NCBI GenBank assembly: GCA_016711325.1
Contig: JADJTH010000010.1
Location: 62,001-126,000 of the forward strand
Length of the DNA: 64,000 bases
DNA from: Nigerium sp.
Lineage (GTDB): Bacteria; Actinomycetota; Actinomycetes; Propionibacteriales; Propionibacteriaceae
Reading direction: 5' to 3'
This document shows, piece after piece, positions 19,075 through 27,366 of the stretch. A program made the position numbers and the translations under genes. Position 1 is the first letter of the stretch. Every line of letters starts with the position of its first letter. The notes below the pieces were generated by a model. The model saw nothing but the letters and a program-made list of their open reading frames with translations, made no database searches and was not told the DNA's origin.

Positions 19075-20354
19075 CGCGGGCCGTCTTCGCGCCGATCCGG
19101 TGCCGGCGACGGATCCTCGGTACCGCCGCCCGGCGCCGGCGTCCCGGACGAATCGTCCCTCGTCACGGCCCCGTCGGCGACGACGTAGCGGCGTCCGGCC
19201 AGCGAGGACGGCACGTCGGAGGCCACCGCCGCCGTGATCAGCACCTGCTCGGCGTCCGCGATCATGGCGGCCAGTCGCGCGCGCCGCACGTCGTCCAGCT
19301 CGGCGAACACGTCGTCGAGGATCAGCACCGGCTCGACGCCGTCGGCGCGCAGCAGCCCGTAAGCACCCAGCCGCAGCGCCAACGCGAACGACCACGACTC
19401 ACCGTGCGACGCGTACCCCTTCGCCGGCAGCTCCCCCAGCGACAGCACCAGGTCGTCGCGATGCGGACCGACCAGCGTGACACCACGCGCGATCTCCTCG
19501 CGCCGCCGGTCGGCCATCCGCGCGCGCAGCACTTCGGCCAGCTCGTCCGCGCTCTTGCCTATGAAAGGAACTCTTGCGCACGAAATTTCGTCGGCAAGAG
19601 TTCCTTTCGTAGGCAAGAACGTCGCCGCGTTCGGATCCGCGCCCAGCGAACTCGAGCGGTACGCCACCGTCGCTGCGTTGTTGGTCGGCGCGATCGCGAG
19701 GTAGGCATCCGTCACGAACGGGGCCATCGCCTCGAGCGTCCGCAGGCGCGCCTCGACCAGCTCACCGCCCAGCTTCGCCAGCGACTCGTCCCACACCTCG
19801 AGCGTCGCTTCGGACGCCTCGTCGAGCGTCCGGCGTCCGGTGAGCGACTTGAGCAGCATCGACCGCTGGCGCAGCACCCGGTCGTAGTCGGCGCGCACGC
19901 CCGCCAGTCGCGGCCAGCGCTGCGTGACGAGATCGTCGATGAAGCGGCGGCGATCGGCCGGATCGCCTTTCACCAGGCGTAGGTCCTCGGGCGAGAACAC
20001 CACCACCCGCAACGCGCCGAGCAGGTCGCGCGCCCGCTTCAGCGGCCCACGGTTGAGCGAGGCCCGGTTGGCCTGCCCCGAGCGGATTTCCACCTCGAGG
20101 GTCAGCGCCCGGGCGTCGTCCAGCCCGGCCTGCACCCGGGCCCGCACGATCGCGCGGGGCGCCCCGTGCCGGATCAACGGCGCCTCGGACGCCACCCGGT
20201 GCGACCCGAGCGTGCCCAGGTATTCGACGGCCTCGACGAGGTTCGTCTTGCCCTGCCCGTTGCGCCCGGTCAGCGTCGTGACACCCGGCTCGAACGCGAG
20301 CTCGGCGAACGGCCACGACCGGAAGTCGGCCAGACTCAGGTGCGTGACGTACAC
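19071..20354 (-). CDS. recF: DNA replication and repair protein RecF with palindromic-element insertion
   Basis: A 427-aa SMC-like ATPase that helps load RecA at gaps. Walker A is TGRNGQGKTNLVEAVE near residue 29, the signature is GVTLVGPHRDDL and Walker B is PVLILDDVFAELDD. The protein is longer than most actinobacterial RecFs. About 22 residues (246-267, FLPTKGTLADEISCARVPFI plus GK) are encoded exactly by a 64-bp palindrome (19554-19617) that also occurs in an intergenic gap at 12531. The insertion keeps the frame and lies in the variable segment before SADELAEVL and the signature, so function may be retained. Start at 20354 (MYVTHLSLADFRSWPF). In the order dnaA, dnaN, recF, dciA. Confidence 0.93.
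   Translation of the reverse strand: MYVTHLSLADFRSWPFAELAFEPGVTTLTGRNGQGKTNLVEAVEYLGTLGSHRVASEAPLIRHGAPRAIVRARVQAGLDDARALTLEVEIRSGQANRASLNRGPLKRARDLLGALRVVVFSPEDLRLVKGDPADRRRFIDDLVTQRWPRLAGVRADYDRVLRQRSMLLKSLTGRRTLDEASEATLEVWDESLAKLGGELVEARLRTLEAMAPFVTDAYLAIAPTNNAATVAYRSSSLGADPNAATFLPTKGTLADEISCARVPFIGKSADELAEVLRARMADRRREEIARGVTLVGPHRDDLVLSLGELPAKGYASHGESWSFALALRLGAYGLLRADGVEPVLILDDVFAELDDVRRARLAAMIADAEQVLITAAVASDVPSSLAGRRYVVADGAVTRDDSSGTPAPGGGTEDPSPAPDRREDGPR
19554..19617. repeat. Long palindromic element inserted in frame in recF
   Basis: 22-bp arms (19554-19575 and 19596-19617) pair with one mismatch around a 20-base loop GCGCACGAAATTTCGTCGGC. The loop core and arm pattern match the intergenic copy at 12531-12592. 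The insert is about 66 nt, a multiple of three, with no stop in the recF frame. Confidence 0.85.
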
Positions 20355-20370
20355 GGCACCCCCTGCGGCC

Positions 20371-21531
20371 TCACTGCGGCAGGCGCATCAGCATGATGAC
20401 GTGCTTGTAGTCGGCCGACGGCTCGCCGTCGAGCTCGACCAGCGGCGTCAGCAGGCAGGGCTTGCCGGGCGCGGTGAACGCGAAATTCACGTACGGGGTG
20501 TCGAGGGCGTTGAGCGCGTCGAGCAGGTAGTGCGGGTTGAAGCCGGCCGCGGTCATGCTCATGCCGGCCCCGGTTTCGTCGACGACGGTCGCCTCGACCG
20601 CCTCCACCGCCTGCGCCTGGTCGCCGGTGGCCGCCTCGAGCGTGAGGTGATCCTCGCCGATGACCATGCGCAGCGACGTGTTGCGCTCGGCCACCAGCGC
20701 GACACGCTTCACCGCGGCGACGATCTCGGACGTGTTCGCGCGCACCGTCAGGTTCGGCTGGATGCCCATCAAGTGCCGCACCTTCGGGAACTCGCCGTCC
20801 AGCAGGCGCGTCGTGATCTCGCGAACACCGTTGGTTCCCTCGCCCGCGAAACCGATCAGGCCGTCGCCGGTGTCGCCGGCCGACAGCGACAATGAGACGC
20901 GCTCGCCGGCGGTCATCGATTTCGCCGACTCGGCCAGCACCCGCGCGGGAACCAGGGCCGCGCCCTCGGCGTCCGTGCCGACCGGTGACCACGGCAGCTC
21001 TCTGAGCGCCATGCGGTAGCGGTCGGTGGCGAGCAGCGACAAGGTGTCGCCCTCGATCTCGACGCGGACGCCGGTGAAGACCGGCAGCAGCTCGTCGCGT
21101 CCGGCCGCGACCACGACCTGGGACACCGCCCGCGCGAACAATTCGGGCTCCACCGTGCCGGTCGCCGTCGGCATCGCGGGGAGGTCGGGGTACTCGGCGA
21201 TCGGCAGCAACTGCAGGGTGAAACGCGCCGACCCACAGGTGATCTCCATGCGTGAGTCGTCACCGACCAGATCCACCGGCTTGGCGGGCAGGCTGCGGGC
21301 GATCTCCGCGAGAAGCCTGCCGGACACGAGCGCAACGCCCTCTTCAGTGACGTCGGCGGCGATGACCACCTTCGCGGACGTCTCGTAGTCGAAGCTCGAC
21401 AGCAACACCTGGTTGCCCGAGGCCTGCATCCGCAGGCCGGCGAGGATCGGCATGCTGGGCCGGTTCGGCAGACTGCGGGCCACCCATTGGACGGCGTCGG
21501 CCAGAACGTCACGCTCGACACGTATCTTCAC
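20371..21531 (-). CDS. dnaN: DNA polymerase III beta subunit (sliding clamp)
   Basis: A 386-aa sliding clamp made of three similar domains. It begins MKIRVERDVLADAVQWVARS and ends in the ring-forming, peptide-binding domain (HYLLDALNALDTPYVNFAF, then the MLMRLPQ tail typical of beta clamps, M-P-M-R-L type). It tethers the replicative polymerase to DNA. It is 16 bases upstream of recF on the same strand and lies next to oriC. Confidence 0.97.
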   Translation of the reverse strand: MKIRVERDVLADAVQWVARSLPNRPSMPILAGLRMQASGNQVLLSSFDYETSAKVVIAADVTEEGVALVSGRLLAEIARSLPAKPVDLVGDDSRMEITCGSARFTLQLLPIAEYPDLPAMPTATGTVEPELFARAVSQVVVAAGRDELLPVFTGVRVEIEGDTLSLLATDRYRMALRELPWSPVGTDAEGAALVPARVLAESAKSMTAGERVSLSLSAGDTGDGLIGFAGEGTNGVREITTRLLDGEFPKVRHLMGIQPNLTVRANTSEIVAAVKRVALVAERNTSLRMVIGEDHLTLEAATGDQAQAVEAVEATVVDETGAGMSMTAAGFNPHYLLDALNALDTPYVNFAFTAPGKPCLLTPLVELDGEPSADYKHVIMLMRLPQ

Positions 21532-21768
21532 TGATGCTCCCCGGTCTGGTGTTGCGGTGCTGTGCCCTCGCGCGGCGTGGGCGTCACGGCGATCCTATCG
21601 TGCGGGCAGCGTGGGGTTGCTGCCGGCGGCGAGCTCCCCACACCTGTGCGCCGACGTTACTTCGAAGAGAGGAGGTGTTCTTCTTTTCTTCATCATCGTC
21701 ACGGTTGTGGAGAGCGTGGACGACCGGCGTTTGGCGCTGTCGTCCTGGCGTGTCGGGATCGGCGATCC

Positions 21769-21856
21769 TGTGGATAACTGCGAATCACACGGGGAGGATT
21801 TGGGGATCGAGGTGCTGATCGGCGGGATTCTCCACAGATACCCCCAGTTATCCACA
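21769..21856. promoter_or_regulatory. DnaA box cluster
   Basis: Perfect 9-mers TGTGGATAA (21769-21777) and TTATCCACA (21848-21856) face each other, with a one-mismatch box TTCTCCACA at 21828-21836 between them. DnaA-ATP should bind here to open the origin. Confidence 0.75.
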
Positions 21857-21930
21857 GGGTTGTTGGGGAGAACGTCCTCAAGGAAAGCACCCACTGAGCG
21901 GTCGGTGTGGTGCTGGTCGTGGTGGACTCG

Positions 21931-22080
21931 GAGAGTGTCGTTCTCAGCGGGGTGATCCGGGTGGGATGAGGTTCGGGCTCCGAAAGTGTCGTTCTGGGCC
22001 GGTGTTCGCCCGGGCGAAACGACACTCTTGGAGCCCGAGGCGTCGACACGCTTTCGTGCGTCGCTGAGAACGACACTCTC
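21931..22080. repeat. Nested double palindrome beside oriC
   Basis: Outer arms GAGAGTGTCGTTCTCAGCG (21931-21949) and its exact reverse complement (22062-22080) enclose inner arms at about 21973-21993 and 22018-22038 (TCGGGCTCCGAAAGTGTCGTT versus its complement, two mismatches). All four arms contain an AGTGTCGTT core. It ends 14 bases from the dnaA stop, so it may also terminate dnaA. The inner arm resembles the inner arm of the repeat at 40404-40598. Confidence 0.75.
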
Positions 22081-22093
22081 GGAGCCCAGAGCC

Positions 22094-23482
22094 TCAGCGA
22101 GCGGACGCCGCCTGCTTGATGCGGTTCGTCAACTCGGTCACCTGGTTGTAGATCGCCCGCCGCTCGGTCATGAGCTGGCGGATCTTCTTGTTCGCGTGCA
22201 TGACCGTCGTGTGATCGCGGCCGCCGAACAGGCGTCCGATCGCGGGCAGGGATGAGTCGGTGAGCTCGCGACACAGGTACATCGCGATCTGCCGCGCGGT
22301 CACCAGCCCGTGCGTGCGCGCGGGGCCGCACAGGTCGTCGACGCTGATGTTGAAGTAGATCGCGGTCTGCCCCATGATTAGCTGCGGAGTGATCTGGGCT
22401 TCGACACCCTCGGGGATGAGGTCGCGCAGCACGTCCTCGGCCAGACCGAGTTCGACCACCTGTTGGTTGAGGCTCGCGAACGCGGTGACGCGGATCAGCG
22501 CCCCTTCGAGTTCGCGGATGTTGGTCGCGATCCTGTCGGCGATGAACTCCAGTACCTCGGGCGGCGCCGACAGGTGCTCGGACGCCGCCTTCTTACGAAG
22601 GATCGCGATGCGCGTCTCGAGGTCGGGGGGCTGGATGTCGGTGAGCAGGCCCCACTCGAAACGGCTGCGCAGGCGTGGTTCGAGCGCCTCGAGCAGCCGC
22701 GGCGGCCGGTCGGAGGTCATGACGATCTGCTTCTGCGCGTTGTGCAGCGTGTTGAAGGTGTGGAAGAACTCCTCCTGCGTCTGGATCTTGCTCTCCAGGA
22801 ACTGAATGTCGTCGATGAGCAGCACGTCGATGTCGCGGTACACCCGCCGGAACTCGGCCGTCCGGTTCTCGGAGATCGCGTTGATGAAGTCGTTGGTCAG
22901 CTCTTCGGTCGACACGTACTTCACGCGCACCTGCGGAAGGTACTGGCGCACGTAATGGCCGATGCCGTGGAGCAGGTGCGTCTTGCCGAGACCCGAGGGT
23001 CCGTAGATCATCAGCGGGTTGTACGACTTGCCCGGCGCCTCGGCCACGGCGACCGCGGCGGCATGGGCGAACCGGTTCGACGAGCCGATCACGAAGTTCT
23101 CGAACGTGTACTTGGGATTCAGCCGAAGTCCGGACAAGGTGGCGGCGCCGCCACCCAGGCCGTGAGAGACGACCTCCATCGGCAGCACCGGTGCGGCGGT
23201 CTCGTGCTCGGCCGCGACGAGGGCCTCCTCGAGTGAGGGATCGACGCTCACCGCGAGATGGATCGCACGCCCGAAGTGCGCGGCGAGCGTCGCTTCGATC
23301 CAGGTGCGGTGCCGGACGGCGACACGCTCGCGTGAGAAGTCGTTGGGGACGGCCACCACCAGGGTGGATTCGTGCAGGGCAAGGGGCTTCGCAGAGGTGA
23401 ACCACGGCTTCGCCGATGCGGGGGCCTGTTCGCACACGCGGTTCCAGCCGTTTTCGAGGGTGGCATCGGCGTCAGCGCCCAT
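22094..23482 (-). CDS. dnaA: Chromosomal replication initiator protein DnaA
   Basis: A 462-aa initiator. The ATG at 23482 follows a GGGGGGAG site and gives the usual N-terminus (MGADADATLENGWNRVCEQ). Domain III has Walker A GPSGLGKTHLLHGIG and Walker B VLLIDDIQFLE. Domain IV ends with the box-binding signature LFGGRDHTTVMHANKKI. It binds the boxes in the adjacent oriC. Box-like sequences upstream of the gene (TCATCCACA near 23517-23525, facing GTGTGGAC) suggest autoregulation. Confidence 0.98.
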   Translation of the reverse strand: MGADADATLENGWNRVCEQAPASAKPWFTSAKPLALHESTLVVAVPNDFSRERVAVRHRTWIEATLAAHFGRAIHLAVSVDPSLEEALVAAEHETAAPVLPMEVVSHGLGGGAATLSGLRLNPKYTFENFVIGSSNRFAHAAAVAVAEAPGKSYNPLMIYGPSGLGKTHLLHGIGHYVRQYLPQVRVKYVSTEELTNDFINAISENRTAEFRRVYRDIDVLLIDDIQFLESKIQTQEEFFHTFNTLHNAQKQIVMTSDRPPRLLEALEPRLRSRFEWGLLTDIQPPDLETRIAILRKKAASEHLSAPPEVLEFIADRIATNIRELEGALIRVTAFASLNQQVVELGLAEDVLRDLIPEGVEAQITPQLIMGQTAIYFNISVDDLCGPARTHGLVTARQIAMYLCRELTDSSLPAIGRLFGGRDHTTVMHANKKIRQLMTERRAIYNQVTELTNRIKQAASAR

Positions 23483-23806
23483 CGTTCTCCCCCCAAGTGG
23501 TTTGACATCCACAGCCTCATCCACAGGGTGTGGACCAGCGGACGAACGTTCGGAGCGCCACCTGGCCGGGGGCGGTGACCGAGGCTCGTGAGGAATCACG
23601 CTAGTGGGTCGGTGATGGCCGGGCAAATGGGGCGGGATCAATATGGGTGTTCACCGGCGTGTCGGCTCGACCTTTCGGCCCGAGAGGCTCGGTTTGCCCA
23701 AGGACGGGGTGGCCGCGTATCGTTGGACAGTCGCCGCCCAGGCGATGCCTGTGTCCGCGTGGGCACAGCCGATCCGCGAATCAGTGGTCATCAGAGGGAG
23801 ACTGGC
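23483..23806. other. Divergent promoter region between dnaA and rpmH
   Basis: A 324-bp gap that must hold the dnaA promoter (minus) and the rpmH-rnpA promoter (plus). Imperfect DnaA boxes (ATCCACAG near 23507 and ATCCACAGGGTGTGGAC around 23519-23535) lie next to dnaA. I could not place -10/-35 boxes with confidence. No gene seen. Confidence 0.5.
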
Positions 23807-23944
23807 GTGAGCAAGCGCACTTTCCAGCCGAGCAACCGGCGTCGCAGCCGCACCCATGGCTTCCGCCTCCGCATGCGTACCCGCGCCGGGCGTTCCATCC
23901 TGGCGGATCGCCGCCGCAAGGGCCGCGTCCGCCTCGCTGGCTGA
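23807..23944 (+). CDS. rpmH: 50S ribosomal protein L34
   Basis: A 45-aa highly basic protein starting at GTG 23807 with GGGAG upstream (SKRTFQPSNRRRSRTHGF after the start). It contains the full L34 core (HGFRLRMRTRAGRSILADRR). First gene of the rpmH-rnpA-yidD-yidC-jag-rsmG cluster leading away from oriC. Confidence 0.97.
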   Translation: MSKRTFQPSNRRRSRTHGFRLRMRTRAGRSILADRRRKGRVRLAG

Positions 23945-23961
23945 TCCGGCAAGCGACAGCG

Positions 23962-24303
23962 GTGCTGCCCGCTCCTCACCGATTGCGCGCCTCGGACGAG
24001 TTCCGTTCCGTGGTGCGCGGTGGCGTCCGAGTGGGCAGACGCACCCTCGTCGTGCATGCCCTCCCCAAGCAGAGCCCGCCGTCCCGGGCGGGCTTTGTCG
24101 TGTCCAAAGCGGTCGGCAATGCCGTCACGCGTAACCGCGTGAAGCGGCGCCTGCGCCACTTGGTGGCGGGCGTCCTGCCGACGTCGCCCATGCCGGTCGA
24201 CGTGGTCGTGCGCGCGCTGCCGGACGCCGCGTCCGGGCCGCTGGCCGACGACTTCGCGTCCGCGTGGCACGCCGCACTGACCCGGCTGAAGGTCGCCGCA
24301 TGA
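23962..24303 (+). CDS. rnpA: Ribonuclease P protein component
   Basis: A 113-aa basic protein from a GTG at 23962 (LPAPHRLRASDEFRSVVRGG follows). It shows the RnpA core GFVVSKAVGNAVTRNRVKRR, with the RNR helix that contacts the catalytic RNA, and ends in a helical tail. It assists tRNA 5' maturation. It follows rpmH by 17 bases and overlaps the yidD ATG. Confidence 0.95.
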   Translation: MLPAPHRLRASDEFRSVVRGGVRVGRRTLVVHALPKQSPPSRAGFVVSKAVGNAVTRNRVKRRLRHLVAGVLPTSPMPVDVVVRALPDAASGPLADDFASAWHAALTRLKVAA

Positions 24304-24539
24304 AGTACGTCCTGATCGGCCTGCTCAAGGCCTACCGCGCCGTGATCAGCCCGCTGTACGGCGACGTGTGCAAGTTCCACCCGACGTGCTCGAGCTACGC
24401 GCTGGATGCGGTACGCATCCACGGGTCGGTCCGCGGCACGTACCTCACCGTGACCCGCCTCGCGCGTTGTCATCCCTGGTCCCTGGGCGGGTACGACCCC
24501 GTTCCCTCCAGCCGAGCACAGAAGGTGCAAGATGCTTGA
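24300..24539 (+). CDS. yidD: Membrane protein insertion efficiency factor YidD
   Basis: A 79-aa protein with the family pattern LKAYRAVISPLYGDVCKFHP, PTCSSYALDAVRIHG and RLARCHPWSLGGYDPVP, including the three conserved cysteines. It is a membrane-associated small protein helping YidC-dependent insertion. ATG overlaps the rnpA stop by 4 bases, and its own end overlaps yidC by 8 bases. Confidence 0.95.
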   Translation: MKYVLIGLLKAYRAVISPLYGDVCKFHPTCSSYALDAVRIHGSVRGTYLTVTRLARCHPWSLGGYDPVPSSRAQKVQDA

Positions 24540-25629
24540 TTTCCTGTCCACGCTGATGTGGCCCATCTACTGGGCGATGTCGGGAATCCTGGTCGGCGCG
24601 CACTGGCTGTGGAGCCACGTGCTGCCGGGCGATTCCGGTTGGACGTGGGTGCTGTCCATCGTGTCGCTGACGGTCGTCGTCCGGACGCTGATGATCCCGC
24701 TGTTCGTGAGGCAGATCAACAGTTCGCGCTCGATGCAGCTGATCCAGCCGAAGACGCGGGCGCTGCAGGAGAAGTACGGCCACGACCGGGAGCGGTACGG
24801 TCAGGAAGTCATGAAGATGTACAAGGAGGAGGGCGTCAACCCGGCCGCCTCCTGCCTGCCGTTGCTGCTGCAGATGCCGATCTTCCTGGGCCTCTTCTAC
24901 GTTCTCAACGGCGCGGCCCGCGGCAACCCCGTGGGGTACTGGTTCGAGACCAACCCCCACCTGGTGTACTCGCTGCAGCACTCCACCATCTTCGGTGCCG
25001 AGATCTCGGCCACGCTGGCCCAGAACGGCTTCGTGGTGGGGCCGACGCTGTTCGTGGCCGTGTTCCTGATCATCACGATGACCGCGACGCTGTTCATCAC
25101 CCAGCTCCAGCTCATGCGCAAGAACATGCCGCCCGAGGCACTCGAAGGGCCCTTCGCGCAGCAGCAGAAGATGATGCTGTACCTGTTCCCGGCGATCTAC
25201 CTGTTCACGGGCGTGAGCTTCCCGATCGGCGTGATGATCTACTGGCTGAGCTCGAACATGTGGACGCTCGCCCAGCAGTACATCCTGATCCGCAATAACC
25301 CGAGCCCGAACACGCCGGCGTTCATCGACTGGCAGGAACGCATGCGCGCGAAGGGCCAGGATCCCGATCAGATCATCCGCGACCGCAGCGCGAAGCTGCG
25401 GAAGAAGAAGGAAGGTCCCGTGGCCGGCGGGTCCGCGACGGTGGCGCGTCAGGGCACATCCGGCCCGACGTCGGCGCCCGCGCCCGCGGCCGGATCGGTC
25501 AACGGCAGCGCGGACGCTCAGGCGCCCGACGGCAAGCAGCGCGTCACGCGCCAGCAGCCGACCAAGGCGTCGCGCGCGCAACGCAAGCAAGTACGCCCCA
25601 AGTCCGGTGGCGACTCGACGAAGGAGTGA
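24532..25629 (+). CDS. yidC: Membrane protein insertase YidC/OxaA
   Basis: A 365-aa short (Gram-positive type) YidC without the large periplasmic domain. Five hydrophobic segments are visible, with a positively charged groove region (VRTLMIPLFVRQINSSRSMQ). The cytosolic hairpin between the first two core helices (IQPKTRALQEKYGHDRER) is present. The tail is rich in Lys, Arg, Pro and Ala (RKKKEG, then a low-complexity stretch, ending QRKQVRPKSGG) and could bind ribosomes. Inserts and folds membrane proteins with or without SecYEG. Confidence 0.95.
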   Translation: MLDFLSTLMWPIYWAMSGILVGAHWLWSHVLPGDSGWTWVLSIVSLTVVVRTLMIPLFVRQINSSRSMQLIQPKTRALQEKYGHDRERYGQEVMKMYKEEGVNPAASCLPLLLQMPIFLGLFYVLNGAARGNPVGYWFETNPHLVYSLQHSTIFGAEISATLAQNGFVVGPTLFVAVFLIITMTATLFITQLQLMRKNMPPEALEGPFAQQQKMMLYLFPAIYLFTGVSFPIGVMIYWLSSNMWTLAQQYILIRNNPSPNTPAFIDWQERMRAKGQDPDQIIRDRSAKLRKKKEGPVAGGSATVARQGTSGPTSAPAPAAGSVNGSADAQAPDGKQRVTRQQPTKASRAQRKQVRPKSGGDSTKE

Positions 25630-25634
25630 GTCAG

Positions 25635-26273
25635 ATGAGCGAGCAGAGCGAGGTCATCGAGGACGCCGCATGGACGGCCGAGCCGGTGGACGCAGCGGAG
25701 ACACGACCGGTGACCGCGGAGGTACCCGAGATCGAGGACGGTCAGTCGGAGGACGGTGGGAGCGAGGTGTCGGGCGACGACACCGACCCGGACGGGCACC
25801 CGCGCGTCAGCAAGCGCGAGGAGGCGCTCACGAATGAGGGCGAGGTGGCGGCCGACTATCTTGAGGAGTTGCTCGACATCGCCGACCTCGACGGCGACAT
25901 CGACACCTTCAACGAGGGCGGGCGTGCCCACGTGGCGGTCCTGACCGACTCGGATGTGCTGGTCGGTAAGAACGGCGAGGTTCTCGAGGCCCTGCAGGAG
26001 CTCGCGCGCCTGGCCGTGATGACCGAGACCGGTCACCGCAGCCGGTTGATGCTCGACGTGGCGGGATTCCGGGACAGGCAGCGCGCCATGCTGCAGGATC
26101 TCGCCGCTGACGCGCTCGCGGAGGTGCGGTCGTCCGGTGAGCCCGTGCGTCTGGCGGCGATGAATCCGTATCAGCGCAAGATCGTGCACGACGCGGTCGC
26201 GGCCGCCGGGCACGTGAGCGAGTCCGAGGGCGAGGAGCCGCAGCGGCGAGTCGTCGTCCTGCCCAGGGTTTGA
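25635..26273 (+). CDS. jag: Jag/KhpB-type RNA-binding protein (KH and R3H domains)
   Basis: A 212-aa protein. The ATG at 25635 has AAGGAG 8 bases upstream, so the GTG at 25626 is rejected. About 65 acidic residues lead into a KH domain with the GKNG loop (VLVGKNGEVLEALQELARL), then an R3H domain (VRLAAMNPYQRKIVHDAVA). It probably binds small RNAs or mRNAs and influences cell-wall synthesis and division, as shown for KhpB in streptococci. Sits in its standard place between yidC and rsmG. Confidence 0.92.
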   Translation: MSEQSEVIEDAAWTAEPVDAAETRPVTAEVPEIEDGQSEDGGSEVSGDDTDPDGHPRVSKREEALTNEGEVAADYLEELLDIADLDGDIDTFNEGGRAHVAVLTDSDVLVGKNGEVLEALQELARLAVMTETGHRSRLMLDVAGFRDRQRAMLQDLAADALAEVRSSGEPVRLAAMNPYQRKIVHDAVAAAGHVSESEGEEPQRRVVVLPRV

Positions 26274-26275
26274 GC

Positions 26276-26908
26276 ATGCGGACGCCCGATGCCGCGGCGT
26301 CCGTGTTCGGTGACGCAGCGCCGGAAGCGGAGCGCTACGCGGCGATCCTCGCGAGCCGCGGCGTCGAGTGGGGGCTGATCGGCCCCCGCGAGGTGGATCG
26401 ATTGTGGCATCGCCACGTGCTGAACTCGGTGGCGGCGGCGTCCGCGATCCCTCAAGGGGTGCGGCTCGTGGACGTGGGCAGCGGCGCCGGCCTGCCCGGG
26501 ATCCCGCTGGCGCTGGCGCGTCCCGATCTGATCGTGACGCTGCTGGAGCCGCTGCTGCGGCGTGCGACCTTTCTCGAGGGTGTGGTGTCCGAGCTGGAGC
26601 TCGGCGATCGGGTGCGCGTGGTGCGCGGACGGGCGATGGGGCCGGACGCCCGCGACGCCATGGCCCACCACGAGACCTATGACGCGGTGACCTCGCGCGC
26701 CGTCGCCCCACTCCCCCGCCTGCTGGGCTGGTCGGCGCCGCTGCTGGCGAGGTCCGGTGTGATCGTCGCGTTGAAGGGTGCGAGCGCGCCGTCCGAGGTC
26801 GCGGACGCCGCCGCGGAGCTGAAGCGCCATCGCCTCACGGCCGAGGTGGAGCCCGTGACGGTCTATCCCGGTGCGGAGCCGACCTGGCGGATCATCTGCC
26901 GGCGTTGA
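26276..26908 (+). CDS. rsmG: 16S rRNA (guanine527-N7)-methyltransferase
   Basis: A 210-aa SAM-dependent methyltransferase (GidB). The ATG at 26276 lies 2 bases after the jag stop. WHRHVLNSVAAA and the SAM-binding VDVGSGAGLPGIPLALARPD are present, as is the later TSRAVAPLPRLLGWSAPLL segment. It methylates the 530 loop of 16S rRNA; loss in other bacteria gives low-level streptomycin resistance. Confidence 0.95.
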   Translation: MRTPDAAASVFGDAAPEAERYAAILASRGVEWGLIGPREVDRLWHRHVLNSVAAASAIPQGVRLVDVGSGAGLPGIPLALARPDLIVTLLEPLLRRATFLEGVVSELELGDRVRVVRGRAMGPDARDAMAHHETYDAVTSRAVAPLPRLLGWSAPLLARSGVIVALKGASAPSEVADAAAELKRHRLTAEVEPVTVYPGAEPTWRIICRR

Positions 26909-26929
26909 GACTCCATCTTCCGGATTAAC

Positions 26930-26978
26930 CGATATATCGATCTAACGACGAAGTGATAGTCGCTCTGTCGATATATCG
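26930..26978. repeat. Paired self-complementary decamers
   Basis: CGATATATCG occurs at 26930-26939 and 26969-26978, 39 bp apart (centre to centre), in AT-rich surroundings. Each copy is a perfect palindrome, so the pair could bind a dimeric regulator on the parAB side; no binding protein can be named. Confidence 0.45.
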
Positions 26979-27000
26979 TGTTCGCGATAGATTTCTTGCG

Positions 27001-27040
27001 GTGCTGCGGTGCTGCGGTGCTGCGGTGCTGCGGTGCTGCG
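27001..27040. repeat. Five-copy 8-bp tandem repeat
   Basis: GTGCTGCG is repeated exactly five times without interruption. It lies in the non-coding gap between rsmG and parA and could vary in copy number by slippage. Confidence 0.85.
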
Positions 27041-27366
27041 AAACGCCGAGGCCGTTGGGCGGCCTGCTGCGGTGCTGGGAGTCTGAGGCAGGGAACGGTC
27101 GCTCCCGATGTCAACGCCCTCCTGGCATTTCGCGCCGGAAATGGTGAGCCAGGTTCATCCACGGGTGCGGGGCGACCCCACTCCCCCGCCCCGAGCTCGC
27201 CAGACCGGGTGTCCGGGTCGACGCCGACCGATCCTGCCCTTCACCGACCCGACCCGCTCAGTTTTCCCATCCTTCCAGGTGGGCGAGGCCGCGCCCGCGC
27301 AGATCGGTGAGTTCGATGGGGTAAATTCGACGCGTTGTTCGTTGATCCCCGAAGGATGGATTGCCT

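Larger units (their letters stand above)
21532..22093. other. oriC: Chromosomal replication origin (oriC) region
   Basis: A 562-bp non-coding gap between dnaN and dnaA, the standard actinobacterial origin position. It contains two perfect DnaA boxes in opposite orientation (TGTGGATAA at 21769-21777 and TTATCCACA at 21848-21856), near-matches at 21706-21714 (TGTGGAGAG) and 21828-21836 (TTCTCCACA), and a T-rich tract around 21676-21698 that could be the unwinding element. The dnaA-proximal third is filled by a double palindrome (21931-22080). Location by context is strong; exact boundaries are not. Confidence 0.85.
26909..27366. other. Non-coding gap upstream of parA
   Basis: A 458-bp gap, unusually AT-rich at its start. 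It holds two copies of CGATATATCG (26930, 26969) and a five-copy 8-bp tandem repeat (27001-27040), then presumed parA promoter sequence. No gene was recognised. Confidence 0.55.
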
